This document shows positions 39,067 to 47,515 of a DNA stretch of 64,000 nucleotides, one piece after another. Source of the stretch: Vibrio metoecus (GTDB lineage Bacteria > Pseudomonadota > Gammaproteobacteria > Enterobacterales > Vibrionaceae); assembly GCF_009665255.1 (NCBI RefSeq), contig NZ_CP035686.1:124001-188000 (forward strand), read 5' to 3'. A program made the position numbers and the translations under genes. Under the pieces are notes generated by a model, which was given only the letters and a program-made list of their open reading frames with translations, did not search any database and had not been told where the DNA came from. Within the stretch, counting starts at the first letter, position 1. Every line of letters begins with the position of its first letter.

Positions 39067-42000
39067 TCAAACGGGCTCTAAAATGGACCAAGTGGTTCTC
39101 CATGCTGCTGTTGGTGTTGGTGATTCTCTTGGTGCTGGCATTGGCGGGTGCGTTGTTTACCAACCCCGGTTTGCAAGCCGTATTGTGGGGGGCGCAGCAA
39201 GCGCTGCCGCAGTTGAAAGTCGAACAAGCTCAAGGCGCGCTGTTTCCCCGCTTTACTCTGCAAGGGGTCTCTTACTCTGATCACGAGCTTGACCTGACGT
39301 TGGCGACTCAAACATTGAGTTTAGCGATTAACCCTAACTGCTTACTGGAACCGAGTATCTGCATCAATGAGTTGGCGATTAACGGCTTAACGTTGGATCT
39401 GCCTGCTCTGCCTGAAAGTGAAGAACCCCCTATTGAGCCTAACTCTGAGCCGCTCAGTGAGCTTTCCACGCCAATCCCAATTCGAATCGGTAAGCTCGCG
39501 CTAGACAACATCCAACTGAATATTCTGGGTAACCAAGTGGCGTGGCAGCAATTTCGTACTCGTGCGTCTTGGCAAGGGAGCCGACTACGTATCGGGCAAA
39601 CCGAGTGGCAAGCGCTCCGCCTTGCGTTAGCAGAGAGCGAAGCGGCTAAAGAACCAGCAAGCCAAACAACCACGGATAACTCCGAGCCATTAGTTCTGCC
39701 TGAAGTGTTGATCCCACTGCAAATTGAGTTGGAGCGGTTTGATATCCGCGATTTTCGTTTGCAGCAAGAAACACCGATCATCGTTAATCACTTGGGTTTG
39801 CAAGCCAGTGCTTCTGGGCATCAAGTGGCGATTTCAGCGTTGGAATTAAGCATGCCGGAGTTGGATGCTCAACTGAGTGCGGAAGCAACGCTGAGTAACG
39901 ACTATCCACTGCAGTTGGATCTGCGTAGCCAAATTCATTTAGAGGATTTCAAAGGACAAACGTTAGCACTAGCAGCACAGGGCAGTGTGGCGGATCTCAA
40001 TCTGCAAGCCAGCCTCGATACACTGGCGCAAGCGCAACTCAATGCCCATTTTAATCTGCTGGATACGGAGTTGCCGTTTGACCTCGAACTTTCAAATGTC
40101 AAAGCACAATGGCCAATGCATGGTGAAGGCGATTATCGAGTTCAGATCCCGCAATTGAGTGCGACGGGGTCATTGAAGAGTTATCAGTTGGCGTTACAAG
40201 CCGCGTTGCAAGGAAAGGATCTGCCCGATATCGCTCTTGTCCTCAAAGGGCAAGGCAATGTGGATGAAATTGCTCTGCAATCGTTAAAAGTGGAATCACT
40301 GGGCGGCTCTGTCACGGGTAATGCGGTGGCGAACTGGAAAAATCCGCTTAATTGGGCGGCACGCTTAAACCTGAAAAATATCCAACCCGGTCTGCAATGG
40401 CCTGAAGCGGAAGGGAAAATCAGCGGTGAGTTGGATACCTCCGGATCGTTGACCGAGCAAGGTGGTTGGCAAGTGGATGTGTCGCGTTTAGCGATCAACG
40501 GCATATTACGTGATTACCCGCTTAAAGTGCTTGGGGAAGTCAGCGCATCGGATGTGAAAGGGCAAGGTGATATTGCGCTGATCAGTAAAGGATTATCGTT
40601 GGTTCACGGGCCTAACTCGCTGACGGCGAAAGGGCAACTGACGAAACAGTGGCGTATGTCGGTCGAATTGGATGTGCCGGATTTAAGCAAATCTCTGCCG
40701 GATGCCAAAGGTAAAATCATTGGTGATGTGCTGCTGCGTGGTGATCTTAAGCAGCCGAAAGTCAAACTCTTGCTCGATGCTGATAGTGTGCAGTGGCAAG
40801 ATTTGGTCTCGATTGGGCATTTGACCTTACAAGGCAACGTGGCGCCGCTACCGGACCCTCAAGGCGATCTCTCGCTGCAAGTGCGCAATATTCAGTATGA
40901 AGATCAGCGGATTGACTCTGTTGATTTGAAAGCCCAAGGCTCACAGAAAAAGCATTCAGTCACGCTGGATGTCGCTTCTGAGTTGGCGTCGACCAGTCTT
41001 GCTTTGAACGGCCGACTGCGTTTGGAACCGTCACTGCGTTGGCAAGGCGAATTGGAACGTATGTGGTTAAGCTCTCCACAAGGACAATGGCTGTTACAAC
41101 AAGCCACTGCGCTATCGTTCGATCAAAAAACCGAACGAGTTAAGGTTGCCGCTCATTGTTGGAAACAAGAAGAGGCTTCACTCTGTTTGGAGGAAGAGGC
41201 GGAGTTGGGTGCGCGTGGGAAAGCGCGTTTAGCCATCAAACAATTCGACTTTAAACAGCTGGCGAGCGTATTACCGAAGGAAACGAAACTCAGAGGTGGT
41301 TTAGAGGGGCAAGTGTGGGCGAAATGGGCTCCGAAAGTGGCACCACAGTTAAAAGCCAACCTGGTGTTGACCCCAGGTCACATTACGCAAAAATTAGAAA
41401 AAAGCGTTACATTTGGTTGGGATAAAGCACAATTTTCTGCTGAGCTTGCCAAAAACCAACTGCAAGCCAGTTGGTTGTTAGACGCGACAGATAACGGTGA
41501 CCTGACCGGTAATATCAAAATAGCGGATGTGCGTGCCGAGCAGAAAACTATGCTTGGGGCAATCAACCTAACCACGTTTAACTTTGATTTCTTGCAGCCA
41601 CTCATTGGGGAATACAGTGAGGCGAAATCAAGCATTAATGCCGATGTGCAGTTCCATGGGCCGATGCTGCATCCTCAACTGGAAGGGGAAGTGTTGGTCA
41701 ATGATATCCGTGTCAAAGGTGATATTTCGCCAGTCGATGTGCAATCAGGGCAGGTGTCACTCAAATTTAATGGTTATCAGGCAGTGTTAACTGCCGATAT
41801 CCAAACCACGGATGGCTTGCTGGAAGTGGATGGGGATGCGAACTGGCAATACTTGGAGGATTGGCGACTCAAAGCGCGAGTGCATGCTCCCTCTATGATG
41901 GTGGATCTGCCACCGATGGTGAAAGTCAAAGTGATACCGGATCTCACACTGGCGATGCAGCCGCAACTGGCACGTGTGACGGGGAATATCGCTTTACCTT

Positions 42001-42821
42001 GGGGGCGGATCGTCGTGGAAGAGCTGCCGCCGAGTGCAATTGGTGTCTCGAAAGATCAAGTATTGCTGAATGCAGACTTGCAACCGCTGAGCGAGAAAGA
42101 GTCGCTACCGTTTACCGTAGAAACGGATGTGAACGTGCAAATTGGCGACGATTTCCAACTCAATGCCTTTGGTTTACAAGGTAACTTAGTCGGGCGGCTG
42201 AATGTCGCGCAAAAAGATAAAGGCCCGTTCATTTTAGGTGAGGTGAACATTCGTAATGGTCAATACCGCTCGTTTGGGCAAGATCTACAGATCAAAGAAG
42301 GGAAGATCTTGATGAATGGTCCTGCGGATCAGCCTTATTTAGCGATCACGGCGATCCGTAACCCAGACAACACCCAAGATAATGTGATCGCTGGGGTGCG
42401 AGTGAGTGGACCATCCGATGAGCCATCGCTGACGATTTTCTCTGAACCTGCGATGCCGCAAGCGAATGCGCTTTCGTATTTGCTGCGTGGACAGAACATC
42501 GATGGTGAAACGGGTGGCAACGCCATGACGACAACCTTGATTGGTTTGAGCTTGGCACAAAGCGGCAAGTTGGTGGGCGAGATAGGCCAAGCCTTTGGCG
42601 TGCAGGATTTACAATTGGATACGGCAGGCTCGGGCGATGATTCACAAGTGACCGTAAGCGGTTATATTTTGCCCGGCTTGCAAGTGAAATATGGCGTAGG
42701 TATTTTTAACTCAGTCGGTGAATTTACCGTTCGTTATCGCTTGATGCAGGATCTGTATCTGGAGGCCGTCTCCGGTGTCGACAGCGCCGTGGACTTGCTC
42801 TATCAGTTCGAATTCAACTAA
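39063..42821 (+). CDS. tamB: TamB, AsmA/VPS13-like periplasm-spanning protein
   Basis: 1252 residues, the usual size. An N-terminal membrane anchor (about 10-35, SMLLLVLVILLVLALAGALF) is followed by a long beta-helical groove of repeated hydrophobic strands. The C-terminal DUF490 domain includes FILGEVNIRNGQYRSFGQDLQIKEG and PDNTQDNVIAGVRVSGPSDEP and ends in an aromatic strand (LLYQFEFN) that docks on TamA. Bridge-like lipid transfer between the membranes is the current model for the family. ATG overlaps the tamA stop (ATGA). Confidence 0.95.
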   Translation: MIKRALKWTKWFSMLLLVLVILLVLALAGALFTNPGLQAVLWGAQQALPQLKVEQAQGALFPRFTLQGVSYSDHELDLTLATQTLSLAINPNCLLEPSICINELAINGLTLDLPALPESEEPPIEPNSEPLSELSTPIPIRIGKLALDNIQLNILGNQVAWQQFRTRASWQGSRLRIGQTEWQALRLALAESEAAKEPASQTTTDNSEPLVLPEVLIPLQIELERFDIRDFRLQQETPIIVNHLGLQASASGHQVAISALELSMPELDAQLSAEATLSNDYPLQLDLRSQIHLEDFKGQTLALAAQGSVADLNLQASLDTLAQAQLNAHFNLLDTELPFDLELSNVKAQWPMHGEGDYRVQIPQLSATGSLKSYQLALQAALQGKDLPDIALVLKGQGNVDEIALQSLKVESLGGSVTGNAVANWKNPLNWAARLNLKNIQPGLQWPEAEGKISGELDTSGSLTEQGGWQVDVSRLAINGILRDYPLKVLGEVSASDVKGQGDIALISKGLSLVHGPNSLTAKGQLTKQWRMSVELDVPDLSKSLPDAKGKIIGDVLLRGDLKQPKVKLLLDADSVQWQDLVSIGHLTLQGNVAPLPDPQGDLSLQVRNIQYEDQRIDSVDLKAQGSQKKHSVTLDVASELASTSLALNGRLRLEPSLRWQGELERMWLSSPQGQWLLQQATALSFDQKTERVKVAAHCWKQEEASLCLEEEAELGARGKARLAIKQFDFKQLASVLPKETKLRGGLEGQVWAKWAPKVAPQLKANLVLTPGHITQKLEKSVTFGWDKAQFSAELAKNQLQASWLLDATDNGDLTGNIKIADVRAEQKTMLGAINLTTFNFDFLQPLIGEYSEAKSSINADVQFHGPMLHPQLEGEVLVNDIRVKGDISPVDVQSGQVSLKFNGYQAVLTADIQTTDGLLEVDGDANWQYLEDWRLKARVHAPSMMVDLPPMVKVKVIPDLTLAMQPQLARVTGNIALPWGRIVVEELPPSAIGVSKDQVLLNADLQPLSEKESLPFTVETDVNVQIGDDFQLNAFGLQGNLVGRLNVAQKDKGPFILGEVNIRNGQYRSFGQDLQIKEGKILMNGPADQPYLAITAIRNPDNTQDNVIAGVRVSGPSDEPSLTIFSEPAMPQANALSYLLRGQNIDGETGGNAMTTTLIGLSLAQSGKLVGEIGQAFGVQDLQLDTAGSGDDSQVTVSGYILPGLQVKYGVGIFNSVGEFTVRYRLMQDLYLEAVSGVDSAVDLLYQFEFN

Positions 42822-42831
42822 GGAGAGAGAT

Positions 42832-43179
42832 GTGCAGCACCTTGTTTTTGTGTATGGCACTTTGCGTCACGGAGAGAGCAACCATACTTACTTACAGCAG
42901 AGTCAGTTGCTTGGTCAATTTGAAACCAAACCCGAGTATGCCCTGTATGATTTAGGCGCGTATCCAGGATTGGTGGAAGGGCATCAATCGGTGCATGGTG
43001 AAGTCTATCTAGTGGATGAGCATACGCTCGCTCAACTGGATATTTTGGAAGATGTTCCCATCGAGTATCGGCGTGACACCATTGAGACACCGTTTGGTAC
43101 CGCGTGGATCTATATTTATCAAGAAACCCATCGCTTACATTCACTGATCGATTCCGGAGATTGGTGCCAGCGTGTCTAG
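42832..43179 (+). CDS. ytfP: YtfP, gamma-glutamylcyclotransferase-like protein (GTG start)
   Basis: 115 residues from GTG 42832, with AAGGAG 6 bases upstream; longer in-frame reading back into tamB is not supported. The start QHLVFVYGTLRHGESNHTYL contains the YGTLR/YGSL signature of the gamma-glutamylcyclotransferase-like (GGCT/AIG2) fold, and HGEVYLVDEHTLAQLDILE has the conserved acidic segment. The true substrate in bacteria is unknown. It is the third gene of tamA-tamB-ytfP, an arrangement shared with E. coli. Confidence 0.92.
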   Translation: MQHLVFVYGTLRHGESNHTYLQQSQLLGQFETKPEYALYDLGAYPGLVEGHQSVHGEVYLVDEHTLAQLDILEDVPIEYRRDTIETPFGTAWIYIYQETHRLHSLIDSGDWCQRV

Positions 43180-43194
43180 TTCTGACCTACAAAG

Positions 43195-43222
43195 AAAAAA
43201 GCCAGCTTAGCTGGCTTTTTTA
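43195..43222. terminator. bidirectional terminator between ytfP and ppa
   Basis: AAAAAGCCAGC (43196-43206), TTA, GCTGGCTTTTT (43210-43220), with A/T-runs on both flanks. Confidence 0.93.
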
Positions 43223-43238
43223 TGCTCAAAACGTGGGC

Positions 43239-43769
43239 TTATTTGTTTTGCGCACGCTCGTAAGAGCTCAGGATTTCAGCGCGAGCAGAAGCGGCATCTT
43301 CCCAGCCATCCACTTTTACCCACTTGCCTGATTCCAGCTCTTTGTAACGCTCAAAGAAGTGAGTGATCTGCGCTTTCAGCAGCGCTGGCAGATCGTTCAC
43401 GTCTTGGATGTGATCGTATTCTTTAGAGATCTTGGTGTGCGGTACCGCAACCACTTTCGCGTCTTCACCAGATTCGTCCGTCATCTTCAGCACGCCAACT
43501 GGACGGCAGCGGATCACAGAACCTGGGATCAGTGGATATGGCGTTGGAACCAAAACGTCTACTGGGTCACCATCGAGTGACAGAGTGTGGTTTACGTAGC
43601 CGTAGTTGCATGGGTAGAACATCGGCGCTGACATAAAGCGGTCTACGAATACTGCGCCAGACTCTTTGTCGACTTCGTATTTGATTGGGTCAGCATTAGC
43701 CGGGATTTCGATCACTACATAGATATCATCAGGCAGTGATTTGCCCGCTGGCACATTGTTTAAGCTCAT
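43239..43769 (-). CDS. ppa: Inorganic pyrophosphatase (family I)
   Basis: 176 residues, full length. The metal-binding signature DGDPVDVLVPTPYPL places Asp66, Asp71 and Asp103 at the positions of E. coli Asp65, Asp70 and Asp102. It hydrolyses PPi and pulls biosynthetic reactions forward. AGGAAA lies 6 bases before the ATG. Convergent with ytfP, as in E. coli. Confidence 0.97.
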   Translation of the reverse strand: MSLNNVPAGKSLPDDIYVVIEIPANADPIKYEVDKESGAVFVDRFMSAPMFYPCNYGYVNHTLSLDGDPVDVLVPTPYPLIPGSVIRCRPVGVLKMTDESGEDAKVVAVPHTKISKEYDHIQDVNDLPALLKAQITHFFERYKELESGKWVKVDGWEDAASARAEILSSYERAQNK

Positions 43770-43909
43770 TAACGGTTTCCTTTTTTCTGTTGGCCGGACT
43801 TCAAATTCGGGATTTATTATTATTCAAGTTTGCCGATGGCGCAAAATGCACCGGTCAGCGAAGGGGTGAGTTTACTCTCAAAATAAAGGATCCCCAAGCC
43901 GACAAAGAG

Positions 43910-43934
43910 AAAAAGCGCCGCATTGCGCGGCGCT
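43910..43934 (-). terminator. terminator of fbp
   Basis: AGCGCCGC (43914-43921), 5-base loop, GCGGCGCT (43927-43934); the minus-strand stem is followed by TTTTCTCTTTG. Confidence 0.9.
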
Positions 43935-43941
43935 AAGTAGC

Positions 43942-44952
43942 TTAATCAGGGTAAGTTTCTAAAAATTCTTGAACTTTATGCACCATATTCTTCGAACCGA
44001 CAAAGAAAGGAACGCGTTGATGCAATTCGGTGGGTTTGATGTCCATGATTCGACATGCGCCATCAGAAGCCAGACCACCCGCTTGTTCAATCAAAAATGC
44101 CATCGGGTTGCACTCATAAAGCAGACGCAGCTTACCGTTCGGATGGCTCTGTGTGCTCGGGTACAAGTAGATGCCGCCTTTGAGCAGGTTGCGATGGAAA
44201 TCGGCCACCAGTGAACCAATGTAGCGTGAGGTGTAAGGGCGGCCATCTTCCGGCACATTTTCTTGGCAATATTTGATGTACTTTTTCACGCCTGTCGGGA
44301 AGCGGATGTAGTTACCTTCGTTGATCGAGTAAATCTTACCGTTTTCCGGAATGCGCATATTCTCGTGCGAGAGATAGAAAGTGCCGAGCGAAGGGTCGTA
44401 AGTAAAACCGTTCACACCATTGCCCGTGGTGTACACCAGCATGGTGGACGATCCGTAAATTACATAACCGGCGGCGACTTGCTTATTGCCCGGTTGCAGA
44501 AAATCTTCCTGAGTCGGAGGTGTGCCAACTGGCGAAACGCGGCGGTAAATCGAGAAAATTGTCCCCACCGATACGTTGACATCGATATTGGAAGAACCGT
44601 CTAACGGATCCATCAACACCACGTATTTGGCATTTTTGTTGAGCTCTTTATTGAATGCGACCGCTTCATCTTCTTCTTCACTCGCCACACCACACACCTG
44701 ATCGCGTGCTTCCAGCGCGGCTTTGAATTTTTCGTTGGCATACAGGTCGAGTTTTTGCTGCTCTTCACCCTGAATGTTGTCATTGCCTGACGCGCCAATG
44801 ATATCCGCCAGTCCCGCTTTATTGATTTCGCGGTTGACGATTTTGGCAGCCAAACGAATGGACGCTAAAAGAGAGGAAAGTTCACCGCTGGCGTGGGGGA
44901 AGTCATGTTGTTTTTCAACAATAAATTCACCGAGGGTGCGCATTTTCTGCAT
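43942..44952 (-). CDS. fbp: Fructose-1,6-bisphosphatase, class I
   Basis: 336 residues. VASEEEDEAV and LMDPLDGSSNIDVNVSVGTIF are the metal- and phosphate-binding motifs of class I FBPases; YIGSLVADFHRNLLKGGIYLYP and RLLYECNPMAFLIEQAGG follow as expected. It is the key gluconeogenic step from fructose-1,6-bisphosphate to fructose-6-phosphate. SD AAGGAA lies 5 bases before the ATG. Divergent from mpl. Confidence 0.97.
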   Translation of the reverse strand: MQKMRTLGEFIVEKQHDFPHASGELSSLLASIRLAAKIVNREINKAGLADIIGASGNDNIQGEEQQKLDLYANEKFKAALEARDQVCGVASEEEDEAVAFNKELNKNAKYVVLMDPLDGSSNIDVNVSVGTIFSIYRRVSPVGTPPTQEDFLQPGNKQVAAGYVIYGSSTMLVYTTGNGVNGFTYDPSLGTFYLSHENMRIPENGKIYSINEGNYIRFPTGVKKYIKYCQENVPEDGRPYTSRYIGSLVADFHRNLLKGGIYLYPSTQSHPNGKLRLLYECNPMAFLIEQAGGLASDGACRIMDIKPTELHQRVPFFVGSKNMVHKVQEFLETYPD

Positions 44953-45257
44953 GTTGATTCCTTAACACTATTTTGTCGGGGGTATGCCAGTTTGTTGCGT
45001 TCTCTTTGCTTTAATGCAACAAACGAGTTGAGCAAGATGATGGGATCCTCTAATGGAATCGATTGCACTATGCATCTTGTCTGGTGTGGATTGTAAAACT
45101 TAGATCTTTTTACGGGTATTGAACTAACCGACACAGATCTCACTTTGATTGTCGACAATTTCGAATTTACACCACGCTGAACGGACGCACTCGCTTTTAG
45201 CGAGCGGATCGGGATAATGGAGCCACTCTAATTGCACAGTAAAAAGGCTGGGTTTTT
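44953..45257. promoter_or_regulatory. divergent fbp/mpl intergenic region
   Basis: 305 bases without a gene. It holds a perfect 12-bp palindrome ATTGTCGACAAT (45148-45159) and a small hairpin CTCGC-TTTTA-GCGAG (45186-45200 region) before mpl. Promoters for both genes must lie here, but I found no convincing -35/-10 pair. The region nearest fbp shows nothing further. Confidence 0.45.
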
Positions 45258-46613
45258 ATGCACATTCATATCTTGGGAATTTGTGGCACTTTCATGGGCG
45301 GCGTTGCGGTGTTAGCGCGTCAACTGGGTCATAAAGTGACGGGCAGCGATGCCAATGTTTACCCGCCAATGAGCACCATGTTAGAGGCGCAAGGCATTGA
45401 GATTATTGAAGGTTTTGACCCTGCTCAATTAGAGCCTAAGCCTGATCTGGTGGTGATTGGCAACGCAATGAGTCGTGGTAACCCTTGTGTGGAATATGTG
45501 CTTAACCACAACCTGCGCTACACCTCAGGCCCGCAGTGGCTACAAGATTTTCTACTGCATGATCGCTGGGTGATTGCGGTATCGGGAACGCATGGCAAAA
45601 CCACCACTTCAAGCATGGTGGCGTGGGTTCTGGAGCATTGCGGTTATCAACCGGGTTTCTTAGTCGGTGGCGTGTTGGGTAATTTTGGTATTTCTGCGCG
45701 TTTAGGCGAAAGCATGTTTTTTGTGGTCGAAGCTGACGAATACGACAGTGCTTTTTTCGATAAGCGTTCTAAGTTCGTGCATTACCATCCGCGCACTTTA
45801 GTGATGAATAACCTAGAGTTCGATCATGCAGACATTTTCGATAACTTAGAGGCGATTAAGCGCCAATTTCATCATTTGGTACGTACTGTGCCGGGCAACG
45901 GTCGTATTCTCGCACCGAAGCAAGATACCGCTTTAGCCGATGTTTTACAGCGCGGTTGTTGGAGCGAAACCGAGTTCAGTGGTGAGCAAGGTGAGTGGCA
46001 AGCAGAAAAAATTACCGCTGATGGTTCACAGTTCCACGTTTTATTCAAAGGTGAACGTGTAGGCCAAGTGAATTGGAGTTTGGTGGGGGATCACAACGTC
46101 AGTAATGCACTGATGGCGATTGCCGCAGCGCGTCATGTTGGTGTTGCGCCGGAGCTGGCTTGTGAAGCGCTGGGGCTGTTTGTCAACACCAAGCGCCGTT
46201 TAGAGCTGAAAGGTGAAATCAATGGGGTAACGGTGTACGACGATTTTGCCCATCACCCGACGGCGATTGAACTTACGCTCGGCGGTTTACGTAACAAGGT
46301 GGGCGATAAGAAAATCATCGCCGTACTTGAGCCGCGCTCTGCCACCATGAAGCTGGGCGTGCACAAAGAAACCTTGGCGGCTTCATTGCACAGCGCCGAT
46401 TCGGTTTACCTTTACCAGCCGTCTAACATTCCTTGGTCGGTGGAAGAGGTCGCGAAACAGTGTCAACAGCCTGCGCAAGTGAGCGCCAATATGGATGAAT
46501 TTGTGGCTATGATTGCCAAAGAAGCCCAAGCCGGTGACCAGATTTTGGTGATGAGCAACGGTGGCTTTGAAGGCATTCATGGCAAGTTGCTCGCGGCACT
46601 GCAACAGAAATAA
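45258..46613 (+). CDS. mpl: UDP-N-acetylmuramate:L-alanyl-gamma-D-glutamyl-meso-diaminopimelate ligase (murein recycling)
   Basis: 451 residues of the Mur ligase fold. The N-terminal MHIHILGICGTFMGGVAVLARQ is the Mpl-type UDP-binding domain. The ATP loop is VSGTHGKTTTSSMV (about 112-125), and EADEYDSAFFDKRSKFVHY, LNLEFDH-type and HHPTAIELTLGGLR segments follow. It reattaches recycled murein tripeptide to UDP-MurNAc, bypassing MurC-E. ubiX follows after 12 bases and is probably co-transcribed. Confidence 0.96.
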   Translation: MHIHILGICGTFMGGVAVLARQLGHKVTGSDANVYPPMSTMLEAQGIEIIEGFDPAQLEPKPDLVVIGNAMSRGNPCVEYVLNHNLRYTSGPQWLQDFLLHDRWVIAVSGTHGKTTTSSMVAWVLEHCGYQPGFLVGGVLGNFGISARLGESMFFVVEADEYDSAFFDKRSKFVHYHPRTLVMNNLEFDHADIFDNLEAIKRQFHHLVRTVPGNGRILAPKQDTALADVLQRGCWSETEFSGEQGEWQAEKITADGSQFHVLFKGERVGQVNWSLVGDHNVSNALMAIAAARHVGVAPELACEALGLFVNTKRRLELKGEINGVTVYDDFAHHPTAIELTLGGLRNKVGDKKIIAVLEPRSATMKLGVHKETLAASLHSADSVYLYQPSNIPWSVEEVAKQCQQPAQVSANMDEFVAMIAKEAQAGDQILVMSNGGFEGIHGKLLAALQQK

Positions 46614-46625
46614 TTTAAGGTGAGC

Positions 46626-47255
46626 ATGAACAACAATCGAACCATTACACTGGCTTGGACTGGCGCTTCCGGAGCGCCTTACGGGCTGCGCTTATTGCAA
46701 TGCTTGTTAGCGGCAGACTATCAGGTGTACCTACTGATCTCTTCGGCGGCGCGAGTGGTACTGGCGACTGAGCACGGCTTGAAACTGCCCGCCAACCCTG
46801 AAGCGGCACAAGCGGCTTTGGTGGAGCATCTGGGCTGCGCCAGTGATAAGTTGGTGGTGTGTGGAAAAGAAGATTGGTTTTCGCCAGTGGCTTCCGGTTC
46901 GGCTGCCCCCAAGCAGATGGTGGTATGTCCATGCTCGGCAGGCAGTGTAGCCGCGATTGCTCATGGCATGTCAGATAATCTGATTGAACGCGCCGCTGAT
47001 GTGGTGCTGAAAGAGCGTGGACAACTGCTGCTGGTGGTGCGTGAAACGCCATTCTCCACTTTGCACTTAGAAAATATGCTTAAGCTCTCGCACATGGGCG
47101 TGACTATCATGCCTGCTGCGCCGGGTTTTTATCATCAGCCACAATCGATTGACGATCTGGTCGATTTTATGGTGGCGCGCATTCTCGATCATCTTGGGAT
47201 CGAACAAACGCTTGTGCCGCGTTGGGGTTATGATCAACGCGCGCGCGGCGAGTAA
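46626..47255 (+). CDS. ubiX: Flavin prenyltransferase UbiX
   Basis: 209 residues from ATG 46626 with AAGG 5 bases upstream; the GTG at 46620 abuts that site and is rejected. LAWTGASGAPYGLRLLQCL is the FMN-binding N-terminus, CPCSAGSVAAIAHGMSDNLIERAADV the active-site segment, and VVRETPFSTLHLENMLKL the conserved prenyl-phosphate-binding region. It prenylates FMN to make the cofactor of the UbiD decarboxylase in ubiquinone synthesis. Follows mpl closely. Confidence 0.95.
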   Translation: MNNNRTITLAWTGASGAPYGLRLLQCLLAADYQVYLLISSAARVVLATEHGLKLPANPEAAQAALVEHLGCASDKLVVCGKEDWFSPVASGSAAPKQMVVCPCSAGSVAAIAHGMSDNLIERAADVVLKERGQLLLVVRETPFSTLHLENMLKLSHMGVTIMPAAPGFYHQPQSIDDLVDFMVARILDHLGIEQTLVPRWGYDQRARGE

Positions 47256-47262
47256 TGACATG

Positions 47263-47288
47263 GCCAGTGGCGATTTTCCGCTACTGGC
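47263..47288 (+). terminator. strong hairpin after ubiX (possible terminator)
   Basis: GCCAGTGGCG (47263-47272) pairs with CGCTACTGGC (47279-47288) over ten pairs with one G-U, loop of six. No T-run follows, so it may be a 3' stabilising or Rho-linked structure and not an intrinsic terminator. It abuts the thi promoter candidate. Confidence 0.45.
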
Positions 47289-47307
47289 TAATTACAAGAT
47301 TTCCCAT

Positions 47308-47313
47308 TACAAT
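47308..47313 (+). promoter_or_regulatory. candidate -10 of the thiBPQ promoter
   Basis: TACAAT; the expected transcription start (about 47320) falls exactly at the 5' edge of the TPP riboswitch. The -35 region (around 47285) is a poor match. Confidence 0.5.
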
Positions 47314-47320
47314 CCAACCC

Positions 47321-47440
47321 ACTCACGGGGGCCACCCATTCATCCGAATGGCGCTGAGATCAAGCACTGCTTGGGACCCGCAATGACTGCGATGTTCGCG
47401 GTTGAACCTGAACCAGATAATGCTGGCGTAGGAATTGAGC
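47321..47440 (+). ncRNA. TPP riboswitch (THI element)
   Basis: Conserved blocks appear in the right order: ACTCACGGGGGCC (47321-47333), GGCGCTGAGAT (47350-47360), GGGACCCG (47373-47380), then GAACCTGAACCAGATAATGC (47404-47423) and GGCGTAGGAATTGAG (47425-47439). These are the pyrimidine-sensor CUGAGA box and the pyrophosphate-sensor box of the TPP aptamer; CTCA and TGAG can close P1. It lies upstream of thiB, as in E. coli. Confidence 0.95.
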
Positions 47441-47476
47441 TAGGTTTGCAGAATGGAATAATGGACGATTCTCTGC

Positions 47477-47511
47477 CTCCCTCAAGCCTGTGCCGCTCAT
47501 TAAGGAGAGCG
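47477..47511 (+). promoter_or_regulatory. probable expression platform of the TPP riboswitch
   Basis: CGCTC (47494-47498) and GAGCG (47507-47511) can form a hairpin whose loop holds the thiB Shine-Dalgarno AAGGA; CTCC at 47477-47480 can alternatively pair with GGAG (47504-47507). This suggests translational control of thiB. No intrinsic terminator is seen between the aptamer and thiB. Confidence 0.5.
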
Positions 47512-47515
47512 AGCC

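Noticed and set aside
47263..47288. Calling the ubiX 3' hairpin a confident intrinsic terminator
   Set aside because: It has ten pairs but no U-run; left as a low-confidence possibility.
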